A DNA stretch of 64,000 nucleotides from Rhodoferax ferrireducens T118 (GTDB lineage: Bacteria > Pseudomonadota > Gammaproteobacteria > Burkholderiales > Burkholderiaceae_C), in assembly GCF_000013605.1 (NCBI RefSeq), contig NC_007908.1, forward strand, positions 2,666,001 through 2,730,000, written 5' to 3'. The notes under the pieces were generated by a model. It did no database searches. It was given only the letters and a program-made list of their open reading frames with translations, and was not told where the DNA came from. How positions within the stretch are numbered: position 1 is the stretch's first letter; every line of letters begins with the position of its first letter. Shown here piece by piece: positions 51,148-59,500 of the stretch. A program made the translations under genes and the position numbers.

Positions 51148-51807
51148 TCAGACCGCGTCGATGAGTTGTCTCAGCCTGAGCGCCGCCACACAGGGGTCTT
51201 GCGCCGCACACAGCGCGCTCACCACCGCCAGCCCATCGGCACCGGCCAATAGCACCTCGCGCGCGTTGCCAACATGAATGCCCCCAATCGCCACCAAGGG
51301 TACGGTTGTCGCCCGCCGGACCTGGCGCAAGCCCTCCAGTCCCCACGGTGGCAAGGTATCGGTTTTGGTGGGTGTGGCAAAGATCGGGCTGACGCCCAAA
51401 TAATCCACCGGCAGCTCGGCACTGCGCGCAACGTCTTCCAGGGTCTCAACCGACCAGCCGATGAAGACCTCGGGTGGCAACAGCCGGCGCGCCTGCGTCA
51501 CCGGCATATCGCTCTGCCCCAGATGCACACCCTGCGCGCCACAGGCCAGCGCAACGTCAATCCGGTCATTGATGACGAGTGGAATGCCATGCGGCGCGAG
51601 CAGATCCTTCAATGCCAGCGCTTGGGCTAAAAAATCACGGGTATTGAGTTGCTTCTCGCGCAGCTGCACACAGGTGACGCCGCCTTGCACCGCCGCGGCC
51701 ACCACATCAGCCAGCGTACGGCCACCGGCGCAGAACTGGTCGGTGACCAGATACAAACGCAGTGCCTGCAAGCGCACGTCGTGTGCCAAGGTGCTGGCGC
51801 CTACCAC
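51148..51807 (-). CDS. thiE: thiamine phosphate synthase (canonical copy)
   Basis: Joins HMP-PP and thiazole phosphate to thiamine phosphate. 219 residues, normal length. All family motifs are intact: [49 protein letters not shown], and [23 protein letters not shown] start at 51807 overlapping the thiM stop by 7 nt. Second thiE in this window; this copy belongs to the salvage operon. Confidence 0.95.
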
Positions 51808-52634
51808 TGAGCGACTTCGAGTTTCAGCCGCTGCTCAAAAGTGCCCTGGTCAAGCAGCTGTAACTCGTCCAACAAAGCCATTTGCAAGCTGCCGACACCC
51901 TTGCCACGTGCGATTACCTTTTCCGCCGCCACTTCACCCACCACGCCCAGCAAGGCCATCGCGGCCACTGTGGCGCGCCAGGCATCGGGCTGCACGGCAC
52001 AAAAAGCGCCAATGAGTGCGGTGGCCGAGCACCCCACGCCGGTGATACGTGTCATCCACGCATGCCCGTTGGACAGTTGCGCCCAACGATGGCTGGCATC
52101 CAGAATATGGTCGATTTGCCCACTGACGCAAACGACGCCCTGAGTCCGCTGGACCAAGGACTGGGCCGCGCCCAGCGCATCGGTGGCGGCGGCGCTGCTG
52201 TCCACACCGCGGGTCTGTGCGGCGGAGCCTGCCACGCTCATGATCTCCGAGCCGTTGCCCCGCACCACCGTCGGCAAGGACGTCATCAAAAGCTGTTCAA
52301 TGGCTTCGTTTCGGTACTTGGTGGCACCTGCCCCCACCGGGTCCAGCACCACGGGAATGCCTCGCTTGGCGGCAGCGCGCAGCGCCAACTGCATGCTCTC
52401 GATCCAGTACGGGTCCAGCGTGCCAATATTGAGCACCAGAGCCTGGGCAATGCCCACCATGTCAGCCACCTCTTCATGCGCGTGCGCCATGACCGGTGAC
52501 GCCCCGGCCGCCAACAGCACATTGGCATTGAAATTGATCACCACCAGGTTGGTGATGCTGTGCACAAGAGGAGAGCGGTCGCGCACCGCGCAGACATCAG
52601 ACCAAAGATCAGAAAATGAAAGTTTTGCGGCCAT
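51801..52634 (-). CDS. thiM: hydroxyethylthiazole kinase
   Basis: Salvages the thiazole alcohol by phosphorylation. 277 residues from ATG 52634. [20 protein letters not shown] and [20 protein letters not shown] at the N-terminus, [13 protein letters not shown] in the middle, and [20 protein letters not shown] for the ATP/anion hole. First gene of the riboswitch-controlled salvage operon. Confidence 0.96.
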
Positions 52635-52688
52635 GTGGTTCCTGAAAAAAGAAGACATGGGCCAGACTGGCGAGGAAGGAAAAAATGA

Positions 52689-52769
52689 AGCTTCCCTACG
52701 CTGGTACGACCCAGATCAGGTTCAAAGAGTATGTCTCAGTCACCCGCAGGCGACACCTCTAGCAAGCAC
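52689..52769 (-). promoter_or_regulatory. TPP riboswitch upstream of thiM-thiE-thiD
   Basis: The minus strand reads AGAGGTGTCGCCTGCGGGTG, ACTGAGAC, TTTGAACCTGATCTGGGTC, and GCGTAGGGAAGC, the conserved THI-box order. It ends 55 bp before the thiM ATG. A second, sequence-divergent TPP riboswitch in the same window. Confidence 0.95.
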
Positions 52770-52843
52770 GGATTATCCCCGAATTCATCGCTGATTTGAT
52801 GACATTAATGGGCCGCGGCCACAGCCCTGTCAGCTCAATCACT

Positions 52844-53803
52844 TCAGGCGGGGGCTGGAACCAGAAAATCGCGGCTGATACTGACACCCAGGTCGTTCAC
52901 GCGGTCCAGAAACTGCGTCAAGAAGGCATGCAGTCCGGTCGCCAGAATTTCATCAATACGCCCATACTGAAGACTGGCCCGCAGCTTGCCCGCCCGGCGC
53001 TGGGTTTCGCCCGATTGCTCACTGCCCACCAACTCCAGATTGCTAACCACTTCGTTCATGCTGGCGTGCAGCGAGCGCGGCATGTCGGCCCGCAAAATCA
53101 ACAGTTCGGCCACACGTTCGGGCTTGATGATGTCACGGTACACCTTGCGATAGACCTCAAAACCCGACACGCTGCGCAAAATCGCGCTCCAGTGGTAGAA
53201 GTCGTACTCCGTCGCCTTGCCATTGGACGCATCAGAAGGGTCGCTTTGCAGCGCATAAAACTTCACATCCACCAGACGCGCCGTGTTGTCGGCGCGCTCC
53301 AAAAAAGTGCCCAGCCGCATGAAGTGCAGCGCTTCGTCCATCAGCATAGTGCCCACCGTGACGCCGCGCGACAGGTGCGAACGGAACTTGACCCATTCAA
53401 AAAACTGACCCGGATCGCGTTCAAACTCGCCCGACTTGATCATGCGTTTGACCTCCAGCCAAGTCTGGTTCTGCGTCTCCCACACTTCGGTGGTGAGCGT
53501 GCCGCGCACCGCCCGCGCATTTTCGCGCGCTGCACTCAGGCACGAGACGATGCTCGATGGATTGCTGTCGTCCTTGACCATGAAATCCATCACGTTGCGA
53601 ACATTGATCCCGCCATGGGTTTGGGTGTAGCTCGGCAGCAACTCACTGATACTCAGCAAGCCTTTCCAGCCCACTTGCGCCGCCGCATTGGATTGGGGCA
53701 AGAGTGAGGTCTGGTAATTCACATCCAGCATGCGGGCCGTGTTCTCGGCCCGTTCGGTGTAACGCGACATCCAGAACAGGTGATCGGCAGTGCGTGACAA
53801 CAT
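52844..53803 (-). CDS. alpha-E domain protein
   Basis: 319 residues from ATG 53803 (AAGGAGA upstream). Helical alpha-E family: MLSRTADHLFWMSRYTERAE, NTARMLDVNYQTSL, and GTFLERADNTARLVDVKFYA. It follows the ATP-grasp gene by 17 bp. In other bacteria this pair joins a transglutaminase-like and an Anbu proteasome-like gene, a group proposed to make or process a peptide tag. Those partners are not in this window. Confidence 0.92.
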   Translation of the reverse strand: MLSRTADHLFWMSRYTERAENTARMLDVNYQTSLLPQSNAAAQVGWKGLLSISELLPSYTQTHGGINVRNVMDFMVKDDSNPSSIVSCLSAARENARAVRGTLTTEVWETQNQTWLEVKRMIKSGEFERDPGQFFEWVKFRSHLSRGVTVGTMLMDEALHFMRLGTFLERADNTARLVDVKFYALQSDPSDASNGKATEYDFYHWSAILRSVSGFEVYRKVYRDIIKPERVAELLILRADMPRSLHASMNEVVSNLELVGSEQSGETQRRAGKLRASLQYGRIDEILATGLHAFLTQFLDRVNDLGVSISRDFLVPAPA

Positions 53804-53820
53804 GAAATTTCTCCTTGTGC

Positions 53821-55368
53821 TCAGGACGACCGGGTTTGAGGTTGATTCTGGGTCTGCGTGGCGGTCGACGCCCCGGACGGTGTTGGCAAAGCGGCGGTGC
53901 GGGGCGTTTCGTCCGTCTCCAGAACCCAGGTATCTTTTGTACCGCCGCCTTGTGACGAATTGACGACCAGCGAGCCCTCTTTCAGCGCCACGCGGGTCAA
54001 GCCGCCGGGCACCATCTGCACCGTCTTGCCGCTCAGAACATAGGGGCGCAAATCGACGTGGCGCGGCGCAATGCCACTCTCCACAAAAGTGGGGCAGCTC
54101 GACAGGCTGAGTGTCGGCTGCGCAATGTAGCCACTTGGGTTGGCCAGCACCGCTTTTCGGAAAACTTCGATCTCGGCGCTGGTGGCGGCCGGTCCGACCA
54201 GCATGCCATAGCCACCGGCCCCATGTACCTCTTTGACCACCAGCTCCTTCATGTGAGCCAGCGTATAGGCCAGATCGTCCTTGTTGCGGCACATGTAGGT
54301 GGGCACGTTGTTGAGAATCGGTTTTTCACCCAGATAGAACTCGATCATCTTGGGCACGTAGGGGTAGATCGACTTGTCATCGGCCACGCCGGTGCCCACC
54401 GCATTACAAATGGTCACGTGGCCCGCGCGGTACACGTCCAGCAGGCCGGCGCACCCCAGGGTTGAGGTGGACCGGAACACCGTGGGGTCCAGAAAGTCGT
54501 CATCCACCCGTCGATAAATCACATCCACCCGCAGCGGGCCGCGCGTGGTGCGCATGTAGACAAAGTTGTCCTTCACCAGCAGGTCTTGCCCTTCGACCAG
54601 TTCCACCCCCATTTGCTGCGCCAGAAACGCGTGTTCAAAGTAGGCGCTGTTGTGCATGCCCGGGGTCAGCACCACCACCGTGGGCTCGGCCGTGGTGGCG
54701 GGGCTGCTGTCACGCAGGGTTTCCAACAGCAAATCGGGGTAATGCGCAATCGGCGCCACGCGGTGCGCATTGAACAACGCAGGAAACAGCCGCATCATCA
54801 TCTTGCGGTCTTCCAGCATGTAGCTCACGCCACTGGGCACACGCAGGTTGTCTTCCAGCACGTAGTACACACCCTCGCCTGCGGCATCGGGCGCGCGCAC
54901 GATGTCGATGCCCGAAATATGCGAATAGATGTTGTTGGGCACATCCACGCCCATCATCTCGGCGCGAAACTGGGCGTTGTGCTCAAGCTGCTCACGTGGC
55001 AGCACCCCGGCCTTGACGATCTCCTGCTCATGGTAGACGTCATGCAAAAAACGATTGAGCGCGGTGACACGCTGTACCAGTCCACGCTCCAGAAAAGCCC
55101 AGTCCTGGGCGGCAATGATGCGAGGGATCAGGTCAAACGGAATCAGGCGCTCGGTGCCGGCACCCTCTTCGTCTTTTTCGCCATAAACGGCAAAGGTGAT
55201 GCCGACGCGACGGAAGATCATCTCAGCCTCTTCACGCCGCTTGGCCATCATGTCGCCGGGTTGGCGCGCCAGCCACTCGTCATAAATCTTGTAGTGGTCC
55301 CGAATCTGCGCCCCTTTCGTATAAAACTGGTAGGGCAGCCGGGTATACATCTCGTCGAATTTCTGCAT
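53821..55368 (-). CDS. circularly permuted ATP-grasp type 2 protein
   Basis: 515 residues. Family blocks (old DUF404/DUF407): PFDLIPRIIAAQDWAFLERG near residue 75, LEDNLRVPSGVSYMLEDRK, VKEVHGAGGYGMLVGP (ATP-binding Lys and Gly loop), and YIAQPTLSLSSCPTFV. A Gln/Thr-rich tail (TATQTQNQPQTRSS) ends it. Expected to form amide bonds on an unknown peptide substrate together with the alpha-E protein downstream. Confidence 0.93.
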   Translation of the reverse strand: MQKFDEMYTRLPYQFYTKGAQIRDHYKIYDEWLARQPGDMMAKRREEAEMIFRRVGITFAVYGEKDEEGAGTERLIPFDLIPRIIAAQDWAFLERGLVQRVTALNRFLHDVYHEQEIVKAGVLPREQLEHNAQFRAEMMGVDVPNNIYSHISGIDIVRAPDAAGEGVYYVLEDNLRVPSGVSYMLEDRKMMMRLFPALFNAHRVAPIAHYPDLLLETLRDSSPATTAEPTVVVLTPGMHNSAYFEHAFLAQQMGVELVEGQDLLVKDNFVYMRTTRGPLRVDVIYRRVDDDFLDPTVFRSTSTLGCAGLLDVYRAGHVTICNAVGTGVADDKSIYPYVPKMIEFYLGEKPILNNVPTYMCRNKDDLAYTLAHMKELVVKEVHGAGGYGMLVGPAATSAEIEVFRKAVLANPSGYIAQPTLSLSSCPTFVESGIAPRHVDLRPYVLSGKTVQMVPGGLTRVALKEGSLVVNSSQGGGTKDTWVLETDETPRTAALPTPSGASTATQTQNQPQTRSS

Positions 55369-55514
55369 AAACTTGATCGCTCCTGCTTCTAGCTTAGCAA
55401 GGTTTGCGCCAATCCAACTTGGTGCACTGGTCTGATTGTTACTTTTTTGTCAACGCGTGGTCTGAGTGAATGGGAAAGACAAGCCCTTGCACCAGCCCAG
55501 GTAACCAGCGAACC

Positions 55515-56885
55515 TCAAACCCAGTCACATTCGCAAGTGAAGTGGCGCAGGTACTGGGGCTGCTTGGTGATCTTCACGCCCCGGATGCTGGCCGCTTTTT
55601 GCTTGACCTCGTCAATCACCTCGGCGGCGTAATCGAAGTGGCTCTGCGTGTACATGCGCCGCGGAAACGCCAGCCGCACCAGTTCCATGCTGTGGTAGGT
55701 CTCGCTGCCGTCAAGCAGCCGCTTGCCGAACATCACAGAGCCGATTTCAACCCCGCGAATGCCACCCTCCAGATACAGCGCATTGCACAACGCCCAGGCC
55801 GGGTAATGTTGAATGGGCATGTTGGGCAGCACCGTTTTGGCATCGATGTAAACCGCGTGGCCGCCGGTGGGTTTGACAAAGCCCACGCCCGAAGCTTCCA
55901 GCCGCTCGCCCAGGTACTCTGCCGTGCGCAGGCGGTAGCGCAGATAGTCTTCCTGCATGCCTTCTTCCAGCCCCACAGCCAGCGCTTCCAGATCACGCCC
56001 GGCCAGCCCGCCGTAAGTGGGGAAACCTTCGGTCATGATCAGCACATTGCGCACGGCGTCCATCCACTCTTCGCTGCGCAGCACGATGAAGCCGCCGATA
56101 TTGACCATGCCGTCTTTTTTGGCACTCATGGTGGCCCCGTCGGCGTAACTGAACATCTCCTGCACGATTTGCTTGATGGGGGTGTTTTCGTACCCCGGCT
56201 CGCGCATCTTGATGAACATGGCGTTTTCCGAGAAGCGGCAAACGTCCATGATCAAGGGTTTGCCGTAGGCTTTGAGCAGCTTGGCATAAGCGCGGATATT
56301 GGCCATGGACACCGGCTGGCCGCCACCGGTGTTGTTGGTCACGGTGATCATGCCAAACGGGATGCGATCGCCCTCGGTTTTGAGCAGCGCCTCGACCCGG
56401 GCCAGATCGATATTGCCCTTGAACGGGTAAAGCAGCGCGGGCTGCAAGCCTTCCGGGATGACCAGATCGACCGCCTCGACACCGAGGTATTCCAGATTGG
56501 CGCGGGTGGTGTCGAAGTGGCTGTTGTTGGGCACCAGATCGCCCTTTTTGCAGACGGCGGTGAACAACACTTTTTCGGCCGCGCGCCCCTGGTGCGTCGG
56601 CACAAAGTGCTGCATGCCGGTGATGCCCTGGATCACGGCCTCTAACCGGTAGAAGCTGCGCGCCCCGGCGTAGCTTTCGTCGCCCTCCATGATGGCGCCC
56701 CATTGTTTGGAGGACATGGCGCCGGTGCCGGAATCGGTCAGCCAGTCAATCAGCACGTCTTCGGCGCGCAGCTTGAAGACATTGAGCTTGGCGGCTGCCA
56801 GCAGTCGCTCACGCTCGGGTCGGGTGGTCATTCGGATGGGCTCGACGCTTTTGATACGAAACGGTTCAATCAGGGTTTTGGGCAT
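55515..56885 (-). CDS. tnaA: tryptophanase / beta-eliminating lyase
   Basis: PLP enzyme splitting tryptophan to indole, pyruvate and ammonia. 456 residues from ATG 56885. EPFRIKSVEPIRMTTRPERE and LLTDSG-like IDWLTDSGTGAMSSKQWGAI at the N-terminus, VPTHQGRAAEKVL, NNTGGGQPVSMANI, and the PLP-Lys in MSAKKDGMVNIGG. The FDTTRA segment resembles tryptophanase more than tyrosine phenol-lyase (FTTTR), but the enzymes are close and the C-terminus (QYLRHFTCECDWV) also recalls the latter. No tnaC leader or tnaB permease is seen. Confidence 0.85.
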   Translation of the reverse strand: MPKTLIEPFRIKSVEPIRMTTRPERERLLAAAKLNVFKLRAEDVLIDWLTDSGTGAMSSKQWGAIMEGDESYAGARSFYRLEAVIQGITGMQHFVPTHQGRAAEKVLFTAVCKKGDLVPNNSHFDTTRANLEYLGVEAVDLVIPEGLQPALLYPFKGNIDLARVEALLKTEGDRIPFGMITVTNNTGGGQPVSMANIRAYAKLLKAYGKPLIMDVCRFSENAMFIKMREPGYENTPIKQIVQEMFSYADGATMSAKKDGMVNIGGFIVLRSEEWMDAVRNVLIMTEGFPTYGGLAGRDLEALAVGLEEGMQEDYLRYRLRTAEYLGERLEASGVGFVKPTGGHAVYIDAKTVLPNMPIQHYPAWALCNALYLEGGIRGVEIGSVMFGKRLLDGSETYHSMELVRLAFPRRMYTQSHFDYAAEVIDEVKQKAASIRGVKITKQPQYLRHFTCECDWV

Positions 56886-56978
56886 GGTGCATGACAAGTT
56901 AGGAATGAAGGCGCAAAGTTATCACCGCCGAAATCAGCGTGGTGTCGGGTATTCCCAACAGATTGCAAAATTTCGTGC

Positions 56979-59411
56979 TTACAGTAGACGATGCTGCCAA
57001 TAGCGCAAGCCATCTGATCGCTGGCATCGCAGCTCTTGCGGCAGGGCCGATTGCCAGGTCGCAGCACCACAATGGGGCGAATCGATCACCTGAATGTGAC
57101 GCTCCTGGTAGCGCACCAAAACAGACTCCGCCGGGTGGCCAAAGCGGTTGCGGTAACCGGCTTGCACCAGCGCAGTCCGCGGCTGCACAGCGTCCAGAAA
57201 CGCCGCGCTGCTGGAGAATCTACTGCCGTGATGCGGTACCAGCAACACATCGGACCTCAGATTGCCCCCCTCGCTCACAAGCCGGGCTTCCTGCGCCTGC
57301 TCAATATCACCCACCAGCAGCGCCGACTGGACGCCATTGGACAGGCGCAGCACGCAGCTCATGGCGTTACTCTTGCGCACCGCGCCGTAGTCAGCGGCTT
57401 GCGGGTGCAACACTTCAAAATCAACACCGTCCCAACGCCAGCGCTGCCCGGCCGCGCAACGCGTAACCGGGTGCACCGCCTGCAACTCGTGCGTGTCCTC
57501 AATCGAACTGAGCACCGTCGCCTGCGGCTGCATCGCCAACAGCGCCAGCGCGCCACCGGTGTGGTCGCTGTCGCGGTGACTCAGCAGCAAGGTATCGAGT
57601 CGCACATCGAGTGCGCGTAAGAGAGGCACCAGCACGCGGTGACCCGCATCACTCTCACGGCTGAAGCGCGGCCCGGCGTCATACAGCAAGGCATGGTGGG
57701 CGGTGCGCACCAGCACGGCATTGCCCTGCCCGATGTCGGCGGCCAGCAGCTCAAACTGGCCTTCTGGGGGGCGCGGCGCCTGCCACAGTAACACCGGCAG
57801 CATCAAGGGCAGGCCCAGCAGTCGCAGACTCCAGGGCAACTGCATGACCAGCACGGCGCCGCCGATGACACCGGCCACGCCTGCCCACAGCGGCGCTTGC
57901 GCCACGGTGATCGTTGCAAAGGACAAGGCCGCCAACATTTGCAGATACCAGGTCAAGGCGGCAATGGCCCACGCCGCCACATCCCACAGCGGCGCCACCG
58001 CCACACCCGCCATCGCCAGCGGCGTCACCACCAGCGTGACCCAGGGAATAGCCAGCGCATTGGCCGCCAGCCCCACCACCGAGACCTGCCCAAACAGCAG
58101 CAGCGTCAAGGGCGTCAGCGCCAGTGTGATCACCGCCTGCTCCCGAAACATGGAGACTAATCGGCCTCTAGCCCCCGTCCTTTCTTCGTAATCAGCTCCT
58201 GAATCAGAAGCAAATAGGATGCCCACGGCAACAAAGCTGAGCCAGAACCCGGCCTGCAACAGCGCCCACGGGTCCACGGCCACCACCACCGCGCAGGTCA
58301 GCAGCCAGACATGCGGCCAGGGCCAACGCTTGCCGCTCAGGCGCAGCAAACCCACGGTCGCGAGCATCAGCACGGTGCGCTGCGAGGGCACGCCCCAGCC
58401 GCTGAACAGGGCATAGGCCGCCGCCAGCAACACGCCGCCGACCAGGGCAGCGCTGGGCGCCGGCAGCCACAGGCACAGCCGACTGGAGCGCCGCCACAAC
58501 CAGCCCACCACCAGCGTGGCGAGCCAGGCAAACATGGTCACGTGCAAGCCTGAAATACTCATCAGGTGCGCCACGCCGGTGGCCCGAAAAACATCCCAGT
58601 CCGCGCGGTCGATGGCGTTTTGGTCGCCCACCACCAGGGCGGCGATCAGTCCGGCATATTTGCGATCCTCTACCTGCCCAACTATCTGCTCGCGCACCAG
58701 TTGGCGAGCCAGTTCCACCGGATGCCGATACGTCTGAATCAGCCGCTGCGGCGCCGGGTCTTTGGGCCCGGCGCGCACATAGCCGGTGGCCTGCAAGCCC
58801 TGCTCCCACAGCCAGAGCTCGAAGTCATAGCCAAAGGGGTTGCTGGCGCCATGCGGTGCCTTCAGGCGCACGGTGAATTGCCAGCGCTCGCCTGCCTGCA
58901 GGGCGGCGGGCTGGCGCTGCAGTTCATCCCCCAGATCTGCATCACCGCCGGCAAAACGGTCGGCATACCAGGCCAGATAGAGGCGCGACGGCAGGCGAAC
59001 GGTCTGCCCCTGTTGTTGCGCCGACTCCACGTCCAGGCGAAAACGCAAACCCGTCTCGCTGCGCTGCGGCATGGCGGCAATGACGCCGCTCACTGCGACG
59101 TCGCGCCCTTCCAGACCGGCGTCCAGCGCCTGCTCTGCATAAGCCGAGGCGCGCAGCCCCACCACGGAAAAAGCCACCAAGGCAAAGGCCAGAGCAAGCA
59201 GCGCGGCCAATATCGTCCGAGAATTATTTGCTACATATTTAGTAGCTGCTAGAGCAAACAGCACGAGGGCTAGAAGCATAAAACACCCATAGACCTGCCA
59301 GGGCCAAAGTGTTGCTTGCTGCAACTGCCCGGCAGTGCCAAGCACAAAACCAAGCAGCGCTGGAAAAATCAGTCCGGTTGTGCCAGCGGTGTGATGCGGA
59401 GCGGTTTGCAT
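56979..59411 (-). CDS. comEC: DNA uptake channel ComEC/Rec2
   Basis: Inner-membrane channel for transformation DNA. The Competence domain holds VAHLMSISGLHVTMFAWLAT and the C-terminal metallo-beta-lactamase domain has ADIGQGNAVLVRTAHH, LLSHRDSDHTGGA and LLVPHHGSRFSS. I chose ATG 59411 (AGGAAG upstream, usual N-terminus); ATG 59504, which overlaps the upstream stop as ATGA, would add 31 residues. The gene has two in-gene repeat copies: one encodes GADYEERTGARGRLVS in a loop, the other (antisense) gives LLALVLFALAATKYVA in an early membrane helix. Confidence 0.93.
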   Translation of the reverse strand: MQTAPHHTAGTTGLIFPALLGFVLGTAGQLQQATLWPWQVYGCFMLLALVLFALAATKYVANNSRTILAALLALAFALVAFSVVGLRASAYAEQALDAGLEGRDVAVSGVIAAMPQRSETGLRFRLDVESAQQQGQTVRLPSRLYLAWYADRFAGGDADLGDELQRQPAALQAGERWQFTVRLKAPHGASNPFGYDFELWLWEQGLQATGYVRAGPKDPAPQRLIQTYRHPVELARQLVREQIVGQVEDRKYAGLIAALVVGDQNAIDRADWDVFRATGVAHLMSISGLHVTMFAWLATLVVGWLWRRSSRLCLWLPAPSAALVGGVLLAAAYALFSGWGVPSQRTVLMLATVGLLRLSGKRWPWPHVWLLTCAVVVAVDPWALLQAGFWLSFVAVGILFASDSGADYEERTGARGRLVSMFREQAVITLALTPLTLLLFGQVSVVGLAANALAIPWVTLVVTPLAMAGVAVAPLWDVAAWAIAALTWYLQMLAALSFATITVAQAPLWAGVAGVIGGAVLVMQLPWSLRLLGLPLMLPVLLWQAPRPPEGQFELLAADIGQGNAVLVRTAHHALLYDAGPRFSRESDAGHRVLVPLLRALDVRLDTLLLSHRDSDHTGGALALLAMQPQATVLSSIEDTHELQAVHPVTRCAAGQRWRWDGVDFEVLHPQAADYGAVRKSNAMSCVLRLSNGVQSALLVGDIEQAQEARLVSEGGNLRSDVLLVPHHGSRFSSSAAFLDAVQPRTALVQAGYRNRFGHPAESVLVRYQERHIQVIDSPHCGAATWQSALPQELRCQRSDGLRYWQHRLL
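58154..58212 (-). repeat. in-gene dispersed repeat, copy F (within comEC, sense)
   Basis: The minus strand reads TCAGGAGCTGATTACG, AAGAAAGGACGGGGGCTAGA, GGCCGATTAGTC. Read in the usual sense frame (ADYEERTGARGRL). It lies in the part coding for a loop between membrane segments. Confidence 0.75.
59229..59283 (+). repeat. in-gene dispersed repeat, copy G (5' part of comEC, antisense)
   Basis: The plus strand reads AGTAGCTGCTAGAGC, a variable centre, then GCACGAGGGCTAGAAGCATA. On the coding strand it supplies part of a hydrophobic helix near the ComEC N-terminus. Confidence 0.7.
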
Positions 59412-59500
59412 CACCACTTCCTGAAAAACAGGACCATCACCGACCGTGTCGCCATTTCCAATCTTCAATTTTTGATGACTCTTCTTCAGGCCAAGCCGGG

